Assembly: GCA_937983105.1 (NCBI GenBank)
Contig: CALKAM010000042.1
Coordinates: forward strand, 1 to 33,794
Direction: 5' to 3'
DNA: 33,794 nt
Source: Planifilum sp021793745
GTDB lineage: Bacteria; Bacillota; Bacilli; Thermoactinomycetales; DSM-44946
Both the position numbers and the translations under genes were made by a program. Position 1 is the first letter of the stretch. Each line of letters opens with the position of its first letter. The notes beneath the pieces were generated by a model. That model was not told the DNA's origin. It worked only from the letters and a program-made list of their open reading frames with translations, and ran no database searches. Shown piece by piece: positions 6,966 through 15,197 of the stretch.

Positions 6966-7694
6966 ATGGATTGGAAAGGTTGGCAGCGGCGATGGGATCG
7001 GCAACAGGAGCGATATCTGCCCTACCGGGAGCAGAGTTTGGAAGCCCTCGTCCGATGCGTGGAAGCGGTGGTCTGTGGGCAGGGAAGGGTCCTGGATCTC
7101 GCCTGCGGCTGCGGATCGGTGACCGCGTGCCTGCTGAATCGGGTTCCGAAGCTGCAGGTGGTGGGAGTGGATATCGATCCCGTCCTGCTGAGGATCGCCC
7201 GCGGGGCCTTTGCGGGGGATGCGCGGGTGCGGTGGATCGACCGGGATCTGCGCGATCCCCGTTGGGCGGCGGATCTGGAACCGGCATCCTTTGATGCCGT
7301 GGTGACCGCCACGGCGCTCCATTGGCTGGAGGAATCCGTCTTATCCCGGGTTTACTGCGATGTGGCGGGCCTTCTTCGGCCCGGAGGCGTGTTGGTCAAT
7401 GCGGACCACATGCCTCTCCGAAGCGAAGTGCTCTCCGGGGCGGGCAGCCGCCTGTACGCCGAGCGGTTTGAAGCCGCCGCGGATCGTGAGGATTGGGATG
7501 GATGGTGGGAGGCGATCTCGAGGAAAGCGGGGTTGGCCGATGCTCTGGAGGAACGGGAGAGGCGTTTCGGGAGGAGGAGAACCCATGAGTTTATGCCGCG
7601 GTCGCGTGGCATGTACAGCATCTCTCCCGTGCAGGCTTTTCCGCTTCGGAGGTCGTTTGGAGGTCCTTTAATGAAGCGGTCCTCGCCGCAGTGA
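6966..7694 (+). CDS. Class I SAM-dependent methyltransferase, frameshifted near C-terminus
   Basis: Reads 242 residues from an ATG with AAGGAGG 8 bases upstream. Motif I VLDLACGCGSVT (about residue 40), VVGVDIDP, FDAVVTATALHWL and LLRPGGVLV mark a small-molecule methyltransferase. The last 30 or so residues of this frame look foreign. In the third frame the DNA reads YAAVAWHVQHLSRAGF, then VVWRSFNEAVLAAVK with a stop at 7697-7699, which matches the normal end of this family. Adding one T to the TTT at 7590-7592 joins the two. The intended protein thus probably ends at 7699. Divergent from lysR and followed 88 bases later by an FAH-family gene; substrate unknown. Confidence 0.85.
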   Translation: MDWKGWQRRWDRQQERYLPYREQSLEALVRCVEAVVCGQGRVLDLACGCGSVTACLLNRVPKLQVVGVDIDPVLLRIARGAFAGDARVRWIDRDLRDPRWAADLEPASFDAVVTATALHWLEESVLSRVYCDVAGLLRPGGVLVNADHMPLRSEVLSGAGSRLYAERFEAAADREDWDGWWEAISRKAGLADALEERERRFGRRRTHEFMPRSRGMYSISPVQAFPLRRSFGGPLMKRSSPQ

Positions 7695-7787
7695 AATAAG
7701 GGAATACCGCATTTCGCGGGGCTTTCGAGGAGGAAGAAGGGGGAGATTTCCCGAAATGGTTGAAAAACCAGAGCTTGAAGGAGGTGC

Positions 7788-8648
7788 ATGATAATCGTGA
7801 AATTGTTGACGTTTCGATCGGAAAGGGGTTGGAAAACGGGGGTCAAAACGGACCGGGGCATCCTGGAACTTTCGGAACCCGTCGAGTCCATCGTGGCGGG
7901 CGGGGATGCGGCGTTTCGGGAGGTGGCCGCGGCGGTGGAGCGGGCTCTCCGGGAGGGTTCGGAGCTTTTGTCCGAAGGGGAGTTGACCCTGGGGCCCTGT
8001 GTGCCGCGTCCGGAAAAAATCCTCTGCATCGGACTCAATTACCGAAAGCATGCGGAGGAGTCCAACATGCCGATTCCCGAATATCCGATTCTCTTCAACA
8101 AATTTCACAATGCCCTGGCTGGCAGCGGCGAGCCGGTTCCGATTCCCCGGGAGGCCCGGCAGGTGGATTATGAGGCGGAACTGGCCATCGTCGTCGGCCG
8201 GACGGCCCGGGATGTGAAACGGGAAGAAGCGATGGATTATATATTCGGGTACTGTGCGGCCAACGATCTGTCCGCCCGGGATCTGCAGTTTCGGACCAAC
8301 CAGTGGTTGCTGGGGAAGTGCTGCGACGGGTTTTGTCCCCTCGGTCCCTATCTGGTGACCAGGGATGAGGTGGAGGACCCCCATTCCCTCGGCATCCGGT
8401 CATATGTGAATGGGGAGCTCCGGCAGAATTCCAGTACAGCCGACATGATTTTCCGCTGCGATGAACTGGTCAGTTACATTTCCCGCTTCATGACGCTCCG
8501 GCCCGGAGATGTGATTTTGACGGGCACCCCGGAGGGCGTTATCATGGGATACCCGGAGGATCAGCGGGCGTGGTTGAAGGACGGGGATGAAGTGACCGTC
8601 GAAATCGACCGGCTGGGCCGGCTGACAAACCGGATGGTGCAGGGATGA
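7788..8648 (+). CDS. Fumarylacetoacetate hydrolase (FAH) family enzyme
   Basis: A 286-residue cytoplasmic enzyme of the FAH superfamily, whose members hydrolyse or decarboxylate beta-diketo or 2-keto acids (FAHD1, 2-hydroxyhepta-2,4-diene-1,7-dioate isomerase, ureidoglycolate lyase). Visible motifs: LCIGLNYRKHAEE at 79, metal ligands in DYEAELAIVVG (E129, E131) and NDLSARD (D160), GKCCDGFCPLGP, and LTGTPEGV. Start ATG with AAGGAGGTGC directly upstream. It is probably co-transcribed with the methyltransferase upstream and perhaps controlled by the LysR protein. The exact substrate cannot be read from sequence. Confidence 0.92.
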   Translation: MIIVKLLTFRSERGWKTGVKTDRGILELSEPVESIVAGGDAAFREVAAAVERALREGSELLSEGELTLGPCVPRPEKILCIGLNYRKHAEESNMPIPEYPILFNKFHNALAGSGEPVPIPREARQVDYEAELAIVVGRTARDVKREEAMDYIFGYCAANDLSARDLQFRTNQWLLGKCCDGFCPLGPYLVTRDEVEDPHSLGIRSYVNGELRQNSSTADMIFRCDELVSYISRFMTLRPGDVILTGTPEGVIMGYPEDQRAWLKDGDEVTVEIDRLGRLTNRMVQG

Positions 8649-8745
8649 GCCGGGCTCGGCTTCCGGGCCTCGGATCGATGCCTTGTACCCTCCGGGTGCG
8701 TCGCGGCTGAATCGCATTCATCACGAGAAAAAGAGGTGCCAGTGG

Positions 8746-9339
8746 ATGGGTGTAACACATTATCCGCCGGGGTTTCTGTCCAAGCAGTTTCATTGCCCGT
8801 ATTGCGGTGTCTTTGCGGTGCAAAATTGGTTCGACCTCAAGGCGAAAAACAAAATATGGCGCTGCGTCTGTTATCACTGCAAAAACGAGTCGGTTTGGAT
8901 TGAGGTGCGTAAAGGGGAGGGGCGCATGATCTATCCCGATATGCACCAGGGTCCGCCTCCCCACGAAGAGATGCCGGAAAGGGTGAAGGAGGATTACCTG
9001 GAGGCGATGTCGATCGTCTCCAAGTTCCCGAGGGGCGCTGCGGCCCTGCTCCGTTTGGCTTTGCAAAAGCTGATGCAGGAGTTGGGGGAAACCGGGAAAA
9101 GCCTGGATCAAGATGTGGCTTCCCTGGTGGAAAAAGGATTGCCGGAGGAGGTCCAGCAAGCCTTGGACCTCCTCCGGGTGATCGGGAAGGAGTCGGCTGT
9201 CCCGGGTCAATTGGATCCGAGGGACGATCAGGACACGGTGATGCAGTTGTTTGAACTGATCAATTTCATTGTAGAGGACCGGATCACCCGCAAAAAGAAA
9301 CTGGAGGCCCTCCACCGGATGCTCGCCGAACGGCGATAA
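8746..9339 (+). CDS. Zinc-ribbon protein with DUF4145-like domain
   Basis: A 197-residue protein. The N-terminal 50 residues carry CPYC (17-20) and CYHC (42-45), a likely zinc ribbon. The rest (FPRGAAALLRLALQKLMQEL, then LPEEVQQALDLLRVIG, and DTVMQLFELINFIVEDR) matches the helical pattern of DUF4145. DUF4145 occurs alone and in restriction and defence contexts; its function is unknown. The ATG at 8746 is preferred for its AGAGGTG at suitable distance; an in-frame upstream start would add 21 unlike residues. It closes the run of genes from 6966 and is followed by two hairpins, the second a strong terminator. Confidence 0.8.
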   Translation: MGVTHYPPGFLSKQFHCPYCGVFAVQNWFDLKAKNKIWRCVCYHCKNESVWIEVRKGEGRMIYPDMHQGPPPHEEMPERVKEDYLEAMSIVSKFPRGAAALLRLALQKLMQELGETGKSLDQDVASLVEKGLPEEVQQALDLLRVIGKESAVPGQLDPRDDQDTVMQLFELINFIVEDRITRKKKLEALHRMLAERR

Positions 9340-9368
9340 GATCCACAAGGAACGACATGTCGAACCAA

Positions 9369-9397
9369 GCCGGGCGCTTGAGCCGAAAGCGCCCGGC
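9369..9397 (+). other. Perfect 11-bp inverted repeat before the terminator
   Basis: GCCGGGCGCTT and AAGCGCCCGGC enclose a 7-base loop. No T-tract follows. It sits 8 bases before the terminator hairpin and may block 3' exonucleases or pause polymerase. Confidence 0.6.
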
Positions 9398-9404
9398 AAT
9401 CCCT

Positions 9405-9437
9405 GAAAGTCCGCGAGGAGCGGACTTTCGGTTTTTT
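9405..9437 (+). terminator. Intrinsic terminator after the DUF4145 gene
   Basis: Perfect 10-bp stem GAAAGTCCGC/GCGGACTTTC with a GAGGA loop, then GG and six T. Confidence 0.93.
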
Positions 9438-9594
9438 GGTACGCCGGAAGGAAGTCGGCGCGAGCGGAGGCGGAGCACCGCCCCCGGCGTTGGAGCTGCC
9501 GATACGCCAAAACCCGGCCCCTGAGGGTTTTCCCGCATGGCTCCGATTTCGATAAATCATGAATGGTACGCTATCTCTTTCAGTTCAAATGATT

Positions 9595-9600
9595 TATAAT
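9595..9600 (+). promoter_or_regulatory. -10 element of the sugar transporter operon
   Basis: A perfect TATAAT 60 bases before the binding-protein start. No good -35 is visible at 16-18 bases, so the promoter may depend on an activator. I found no convincing CcpA cre site. Confidence 0.4.
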
Positions 9601-9659
9601 ATGTAGAGGGTAATGGCCATTGCCCCGGCGATGAAACGGAACGGAAGGAGTTGGGACGG

Positions 9660-10949
9660 ATGGGACGACCCTGGCGTAGGAAGTGGAAGGTGTCGATGAT
9701 GATCGCCATGGCTTTGGTGCTCGTCGCCTGCGGTTCCGGCGGGCCGAGCGCCGGCGGCGGGGACAACAAGCAGGTGGAGATCTTCAGCTGGTGGACCGGT
9801 GCGGGGGAGGAAGCGGGGCTCCATGCCCTGATCGAACTGTTTCAGGAGAAGCATCCCGACATTGAAGTGATCAACGCCGCCGTAGCCGGGGGAGCGGGCA
9901 CCAATGCCAAGGCGACGCTGGCCACCCGCATGCAGGGAAATGATCCCCCGGATACCTTCCAGGTGCACGGAGGAGCGGAGTTGAATGAGGGATGGGTTGC
10001 AGCGGGGAAAATGGAACCCCTAAATGATCTGTACGAAGAGCAGGGGTGGATGGATCAGTTTCCCGAGGACCTCATCGAGCTGGTCAGCAAAGACGGCAAG
10101 ATCTATTCCGTCCCCGTCAACATTCATCGGGGCAATGTTCTGTGGTACAACAAGAAGATCTTTGAGGAACACGGCCTGGAGCCGCCCAAGAATTTCGACG
10201 AGTTTTTCAAGGTGGCCGAGAAGCTGAAGGCGAAGGGAGTCACCCCGCTGGCGCTGGGAGACAAGGAGCCCTGGGCGGCCACGCACCTGTTTGAAACGGT
10301 CCTCCTCGGAACCCTGGGGCCGGAGGATTACAACAAGCTGTGGCAGGGGGAACTGGCCTTCGATGACCCGAAGGTGAAGAAGGCGTTCCAAACCTTCCAA
10401 CGGATGATCCAATACACCAACGACGATCACGCCGCCCGGAACTGGCAGGACGCCGCCCAGATGGTGGCCAAGGGCGAGGCGGCGATGAACGTGATGGGGG
10501 ATTGGGTCAAGGGGTACTTTACCACCGACCTGAAATTGAAGCCGAATAAGGATTTCGGTTGGTCTCCGACGCCGGATACCGAGGGCACCTTCATGGTGAT
10601 TACGGACACCTTCGGCTTGCCCAAGGGGGCGAAAAACCCCGAAGCGACCAAGGCCTTCCTCAAGGTGTTGGGTTCCGTCGAGGGACAGGACGTCTTCAAT
10701 CCGCTGAAGGGATCCATTCCCGCCCGGGTGGATGCGGATGTGAACAAATACGACGAGTACGGCAAACAGACGATTGAAGACTTTAAGAAGGATCGGCTGA
10801 CGCCCAGTTTGGCCCACGGTTCTGCGGCCTCGGAAGGGTTCTTGACGGAGGCGAACAACATCGTCAATACCTTCGTATCCCAGGGAAATGTGGATCAGGC
10901 CGTAAAGTCCATGAAACAGGCGGCAACCTCCAGCGGGATCGGGAAATGA
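9660..10949 (+). CDS. Glucose/mannose-type ABC transporter binding lipoprotein
   Basis: A 429-residue solute-binding lipoprotein anchored to the outer face of the membrane. A basic start (RPWRRKWK) is followed by a hydrophobic core and the lipobox LVAC with Cys24. The mature part is a family 1 extracellular binding protein. EIFSWWTGAGEE, INAAVAGGAGTNAK, DTFQVHGGAEL, VPVNIHRGNVLWY, NVMGDWVKGYFTT and FNPLKGSIPAR strongly recall the Thermus thermophilus glucose/mannose-binding protein (from memory). I chose the ATG at 9660 because GGAAGGAG ends 9 bases earlier; a TTG at 9651 would abut the ribosome binding site. Two permease genes follow after a 254-base gap holding a weak stem-loop and a T7 run (around 11090-11117), which may lower permease expression relative to the binding protein. 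Confidence 0.93.
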   Translation: MGRPWRRKWKVSMMIAMALVLVACGSGGPSAGGGDNKQVEIFSWWTGAGEEAGLHALIELFQEKHPDIEVINAAVAGGAGTNAKATLATRMQGNDPPDTFQVHGGAELNEGWVAAGKMEPLNDLYEEQGWMDQFPEDLIELVSKDGKIYSVPVNIHRGNVLWYNKKIFEEHGLEPPKNFDEFFKVAEKLKAKGVTPLALGDKEPWAATHLFETVLLGTLGPEDYNKLWQGELAFDDPKVKKAFQTFQRMIQYTNDDHAARNWQDAAQMVAKGEAAMNVMGDWVKGYFTTDLKLKPNKDFGWSPTPDTEGTFMVITDTFGLPKGAKNPEATKAFLKVLGSVEGQDVFNPLKGSIPARVDADVNKYDEYGKQTIEDFKKDRLTPSLAHGSAASEGFLTEANNIVNTFVSQGNVDQAVKSMKQAATSSGIGK

Positions 10950-11203
10950 ACGGATCCCGGTTCCGGTGATGGGCGGAGGCGGTCAGAGCTGGGGCGGTCG
11001 TGGCGTGCGCCGGGGACATCTCCCTATCGCGGCGTTGCGACACGCCCTTTTCAATGCGCTGGCTCGAGAAACGACGCAGAGCATCATCGTTGGAGGGGAG
11101 ATGCCGGCTCCTTTTTTTATGGGGGCGATGCGGAACCGGCTCAACCCGCCTGCGCGCCGTCCCGGGATTTTCACCAAGCTTCGAGGGGAGAAGGAGTGAA
11201 GGA

Positions 11204-12118
11204 ATGCGGCAAAAAGAACAGTGGCTGGCGTTTTTGCTGGTATTACCCTCCTTTTTGGCGGTGGCGATCTTCGTTTACGGGTTTATCGGGTGGACGGGAG
11301 CTGTCTCCTTCACGGAATGGAATACCCTCGTCCCCAATTGGTCCTGGGCGGGGCTGAAAAACTATCTCTATTTGTTTAACGATCTCCGATTCCAGGCCGA
11401 TTTGCGCAACACGCTGGTATTTACGGTATTCTTCATCCTTCTGTCGGCGGGTTTGGGCCTCCTTTTGGCGGTACTGCTGGACCGTCGCATCCGGGCCGAG
11501 GGATGGTTTCGCAATATCTTCATTTTTCCCATGGCCTTGTCTTTCATCGTTACGGGTGTGGTATGGCAGTGGATCTTCAACCCCTCCACGGGGATCAACC
11601 TGTTGCTGAAGGAATGGGGATTGGAGCGGCTTCCCCAATGGTACGTGGATACCCGGGTGATTCCCGGCGTGGAGTGGGGGCAGATCTCCTTCGGCATTCC
11701 CCTGGCGCTGATCGCCGTGGTGATCGCCGCCGTCTGGCAGTTGTCCGGATTTGCGATGGCCATGTATCTGGCGGGGCTGCGGGCCATTCCGGAAGAGATC
11801 CGGGAGGCGGCCCGGGTGGACGGGGCCAATGAATGGCAGGTATTCCGCAAGGTGATCCTGCCTCAGCTCAGGCCCATCACCCTGAGCGTCATCATCATTC
11901 TGGGTCACATTTCCCTGAAGATCTTCGATCTGATTTATGCGATGACGGGGCCCGGAGCGATGTTTGTGACGGATATGCCGGGGGTGTACATGTTTGAGAC
12001 CACCTTCCGGGGGAATCATTACGCCCAGGGGGCGGCCATCGCCGTCATCATGTTGATACTGGTTTGCGCACTGATCATTCCTTATCTATGGAGCAATCTG
12101 CGCAGGGGGGTGGAGTGA
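11204..12118 (+). CDS. Sugar ABC transporter permease (MalF/UgpA-type)
   Basis: A 304-residue inner-membrane permease with about six transmembrane helices (first from FLLVLPSFLAVAIFVYGF). The EAA loop that contacts the ATPase is clear: EEIREAARVDGANEWQVFRK. GGGAGAAGGAG precedes the ATG at 11204. Upstream in-frame codons encode a basic, non-membrane stretch and are rejected. It overlaps the next permease by one base and pairs with the glucose/mannose-binding lipoprotein upstream. Confidence 0.95.
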   Translation: MRQKEQWLAFLLVLPSFLAVAIFVYGFIGWTGAVSFTEWNTLVPNWSWAGLKNYLYLFNDLRFQADLRNTLVFTVFFILLSAGLGLLLAVLLDRRIRAEGWFRNIFIFPMALSFIVTGVVWQWIFNPSTGINLLLKEWGLERLPQWYVDTRVIPGVEWGQISFGIPLALIAVVIAAVWQLSGFAMAMYLAGLRAIPEEIREAARVDGANEWQVFRKVILPQLRPITLSVIIILGHISLKIFDLIYAMTGPGAMFVTDMPGVYMFETTFRGNHYAQGAAIAVIMLILVCALIIPYLWSNLRRGVE

Positions 12119-12942
12119 TGCCCGGTGTACGCCGTTTGCCGCGAATCCTGATCTATGCGGTGTTGATCGCCCTGTCCCTGTTTTATCTGATCCCCGTTTA
12201 CGTCATGATGGTGACCAGTTTCAAGGGGATGGAGGAGGCCACCCTCGACCGCATGTGGGAGCTGCCCTCCTCCTTCCATCTGGAAAGTTATGCCATCGCC
12301 TATGAAAAGCTGGCTCCCCACCTGCTCAACAGCATCTACTTGACCATTCCGGCGACCCTTTTGACGGCTTTTCTGGGATCGCTGAACGGATACGTCTTGT
12401 CCAAATGGCGCTTCCGCGGAGCCAACACGGTGTTTACCCTGCTGTTGTTCGGCATGTTTATCCCTTATCAAAGCATTCTGATTCCGCTGATCCAGTTCAT
12501 GCAAAGCATCGGCCTGTACAACTCGATCCCCGGTTTGATCCTGATCCATGTGGTATACGGAATTCCGATCGCCACCCTGATCTTCCGCAACTTTTACGCG
12601 GGAATCCCGATGGAGATCCTGGAGGCGGCGAAGATTGACGGATGCGGCATGATGGGGATTTACCGGCGGATCATCTTGCCCCTGTCCCTTTCCGGTTTTG
12701 TGGTGGTGGCCATCTGGGAGTTTACCCAGGTGTGGAACGAGTTTTTGTTCGCCGTTACGATGACCACCTCCACCCAGCAGCCGGTGATGGTGGCCCTGCA
12801 AAACCTTTCCGGAAGCCAGATCGTGCAGTGGAATGTGCAGATGGCCGGTGCTCTGCTGGCGGCCCTGCCCACCCTGTTGGTGTACATCTTTCTGGGAAGG
12901 TATTTTATCCGGGGGCTGCTCGCCGGCTCCCTGAAGGGATGA
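12118..12942 (+). CDS. Sugar ABC transporter permease (MalG/UgpE-type)
   Basis: A 274-residue second permease, with helices beginning at ILIYAVLIALSLFYLIPVY. The EAA loop reads PMEILEAAKIDGCGMMGIYRR. Its ATG overlaps the stop of the previous gene (TGATG) and is preceded by GGGGGGTGGAG, so the pair is translationally coupled. No ATPase gene follows. As in many Gram-positive sugar importers, a shared MsmX/MsmK-like ATPase encoded elsewhere is expected (inference). Confidence 0.95.
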   Translation: MPGVRRLPRILIYAVLIALSLFYLIPVYVMMVTSFKGMEEATLDRMWELPSSFHLESYAIAYEKLAPHLLNSIYLTIPATLLTAFLGSLNGYVLSKWRFRGANTVFTLLLFGMFIPYQSILIPLIQFMQSIGLYNSIPGLILIHVVYGIPIATLIFRNFYAGIPMEILEAAKIDGCGMMGIYRRIILPLSLSGFVVVAIWEFTQVWNEFLFAVTMTTSTQQPVMVALQNLSGSQIVQWNVQMAGALLAALPTLLVYIFLGRYFIRGLLAGSLKG

Positions 12943-12961
12943 GTCGATGCCTCTGCCTCAT

Positions 12962-13003
12962 GGGGTCGCATCGCCGTTGGAGGGGATGCGGCCCCGTGCT
13001 TTT
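12962..13003 (+). terminator. Terminator of the sugar transporter operon
   Basis: An 11-bp stem GGGGTCGCATC/GATGCGGCCCC (one T-G pair) with a 12-base loop, then GTGC and four T. The tract is short and offset, so efficiency is uncertain. Confidence 0.6.
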
Positions 13004-13139
13004 GTTCACAAAGCCCTTCAAAACGCCCTTCATCCGGGGAAACGGCGAACCTGCGAGCCTTCCTTGTCGATGTGAGAGGTCGAATCGGTCCAATACCCTG
13101 CCGAAAGGGATTTTTCCCCTTTTATTCAGCAGAAATTTC

Positions 13140-13148
13140 TGATATAAT
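13140..13148 (+). promoter_or_regulatory. Extended -10 promoter of the fixABCX operon
   Basis: TGATATAAT is a full extended -10 (TGN plus TATAAT). The -35 region at 17 bases is only TTTTAT, which an extended -10 can tolerate. The leader to the fixA start is about 65 bases. Confidence 0.6.
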
Positions 13149-13219
13149 TGAAATGTGACATATTGCACAATTCGAAGATTTCTGCATTGAACCGGATCAG
13201 GAGGGGAGGGGTCTGGGAG

Positions 13220-14077
13220 ATGCTGCATATTGTCGTCTGTGTCAAGCAGGTTCCCGACAGCCGTGAGATCAGGATTCATCCCAAGACGAACACGCTCATC
13301 CGGCAGGGAGTGCCGGCCATCGCCAACTTTTACGACATGCACGGCCTGGAAGAGGCGCTCCGCATCAAGGATCAGCACGGCGCCCGCATCACCGTGATCA
13401 CCATGGGTCCGCCGCCCGCCGAGAAGACGTTGAAGGAGTGCATTTCCCTGGGGGCGGATGAGGCGATTCTGGTCACGGATCGGAAGTTTGCCGGGGCGGA
13501 TACCCTGGCTACCTCCTATGTGCTGGCCAAGGCCATCCAAAAGGCGGCGGAGGAATTCGGCCCCGTCGACCTGGTGTTTTGCGGGAAACAGACCCTCGAC
13601 GGCGACACCGGACAGGTGGGACCGGGAATTGCCTGCCGGTTGGATCTCGAGCAGCTGACCTACGTCGAGAAGGTCGTCCGCCTCGATGTGGAGAAGCGGA
13701 GGATCACCGTCCACCGCCACCTGGAGGACGGCGTGGAGGTGGTGGAGACCCGGTTGCCGGCGCTGATTACGGCCCTCCAGGAGATGAACAAGGTTCGACG
13801 GGCCAGCCTGCCGGGGATGATCCGGGCGGCCCGTTATAAGCCGATCGTCTGGACGGTAAAGGATTTTTCGGACATCGATGTCAGCAAGATCGGCCTCAAG
13901 GGATCGCCGACGATCGTGGCGAAATCGTGGGTTCCCGAGCAAAAGCCGGTGGACGGAGAGATTTTGGAGGATACACCGCCGGAGGAAGCGGCCAGACAGC
14001 TGGTCGACAAGCTGTGGGAAACGGAACTGCCGGAGAAGCTCGGATGGGATGCAGAAAGGGAGGAGGTCGCCCCATGA
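13220..14077 (+). CDS. fixA: Electron transfer flavoprotein beta subunit (FixA)
   Basis: A 285-residue flavoprotein subunit. With FixB it forms the ETF that takes electrons from NADH and passes them to FixC and FixX. Seen: IVVCVKQVPDSREIRI at the start; FYDMHGLEEALRIKD; LVFCGKQTLDGDTGQVGPG, the DGDTxQVGP form typical of bifurcating-type EtfB rather than the AMP-binding respiratory form; and LPALITALQEMNKVRRASLPG, the recognition-loop region. ATG at 13220 is preceded by GGAGGGGAGGGG. Its stop overlaps the fixB start (ATGA). The linked fixC and fixX identify the complex type. Confidence 0.92.
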   Translation: MLHIVVCVKQVPDSREIRIHPKTNTLIRQGVPAIANFYDMHGLEEALRIKDQHGARITVITMGPPPAEKTLKECISLGADEAILVTDRKFAGADTLATSYVLAKAIQKAAEEFGPVDLVFCGKQTLDGDTGQVGPGIACRLDLEQLTYVEKVVRLDVEKRRITVHRHLEDGVEVVETRLPALITALQEMNKVRRASLPGMIRAARYKPIVWTVKDFSDIDVSKIGLKGSPTIVAKSWVPEQKPVDGEILEDTPPEEAARQLVDKLWETELPEKLGWDAEREEVAP

Positions 14078-15129
14078 CGGAAGCGCGCAATCCTAACACC
14101 GAACCCGACTGGTCCGAATACCGCGGAGTGCTGGTCGTCGTCGAACAGCGGGAGGGAAAAGCCAGGCCGGTTTCCTGGCAGCTGTTGGGGATCGGGCGAC
14201 AGCTGGCCCAGAAGCTGGAGGTGGACACCCTCGCCCTGGTGATGGGCCAGGATGTGGAGCATCTGGCCCGGGAAGCGATCAGTTACGGGGCGGATAAGGT
14301 ATACCTCGCCGATGATCCGGTGCTGAAGGATTACCGGACGTTTCCCTACAGCCGCGTCTGTTTGGAGTTGATCCGGGAGATCAAGCCCGAGATCGTCCTC
14401 TTTGGAGCGACCTACACCGGTCGGGATTTGGCGGGGGCGATTGCGACGCACCTCCCGACGGGATTGACCGCCGATTCCACGATGCTGGATGTGGAGCCTC
14501 CGCCCAGCCGGCTGCTGCTCGCCAGCCGCCCGGCCTTTTCGGAAAAGATGGTGGCGACGATTTTGTGCAAGAAATACCGGCCGCAGATGGCGACGGCCCG
14601 GCCCGGGGTGTTTGATGCCCTGCCGCGGGATCCCTCCCGTCAAGGGGAGATCATCCCCTTCCGCTGTCCGGTGAAGGAGGAGGATGTGGCGGCTCGGGTC
14701 CTTGACTTCATTCAGGATGAACAGAAGGTTCACCTGGAGGATGCCTCCGTGATCGTGGCCGGTGGCCGCGGATTGGGCAGTCCCGACGGGTTCAAGATGT
14801 TGAAGGAATTGGCCGATGCCCTGGGCGGCGTGGTCGGAGCGAGCCGGGCCGTAGTCGAAGCGGGCTGGATCAGTCACGATCACCAGGTGGGGCAGACGGG
14901 TCACACGGTTCGGCCCAAGCTGTACATCGCCGTCGGCATCTCCGGCGCTGTGCAGCACGTGGTCGGGATGCAAAACTCCGATGTCATCGTGGCCATCAAC
15001 AAGGATCCAAGCGCCCCCATCTTCAAAATCGCCCATTACGGGGTCGTGGGCGACTGGTCCCAAATTGTTCCGGCGATGATCGAGGAAGTGAAGAAGCGTC
15101 GGGGCCTTTTGCCGGTGGAGAAGGCGTGA
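14074..15129 (+). CDS. fixB: Electron transfer flavoprotein alpha subunit (FixB)
   Basis: A 351-residue partner of FixA that binds FAD. The N-terminal half is the alpha/beta ETF domain (YRGVLVVVEQREGKARPVSW, FGATYTGRDLAGAIATHLPT, TGLTADSTML). The C-terminal FAD domain shows VVAGGRGLGS, VGASRAVVEAGW, HDHQVGQTGHTVRPKLYIAV and GISGAVQHVVGMQNSDVIVA. The start ATG overlaps the fixA stop, with GGGAGGAGG upstream. No ferredoxin-like domain is fused, in contrast to some clostridial EtfA proteins. A 68-base gap separates it from fixC. Confidence 0.93.
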   Translation: MTEARNPNTEPDWSEYRGVLVVVEQREGKARPVSWQLLGIGRQLAQKLEVDTLALVMGQDVEHLAREAISYGADKVYLADDPVLKDYRTFPYSRVCLELIREIKPEIVLFGATYTGRDLAGAIATHLPTGLTADSTMLDVEPPPSRLLLASRPAFSEKMVATILCKKYRPQMATARPGVFDALPRDPSRQGEIIPFRCPVKEEDVAARVLDFIQDEQKVHLEDASVIVAGGRGLGSPDGFKMLKELADALGGVVGASRAVVEAGWISHDHQVGQTGHTVRPKLYIAVGISGAVQHVVGMQNSDVIVAINKDPSAPIFKIAHYGVVGDWSQIVPAMIEEVKKRRGLLPVEKA

Positions 15130-15197
15130 ACCCGGAGGGTCCGACGGAAAAGGGATGATCACGAGGCAGAGACCATGGGGACGGAGGAGGCGGAGAG

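Noticed and set aside
9541..9659. CcpA cre site or full sigma-A promoter before the sugar operon
   Set aside because: Only the -10 is convincing; no sequence close to the cre consensus and no -35 at proper spacing.
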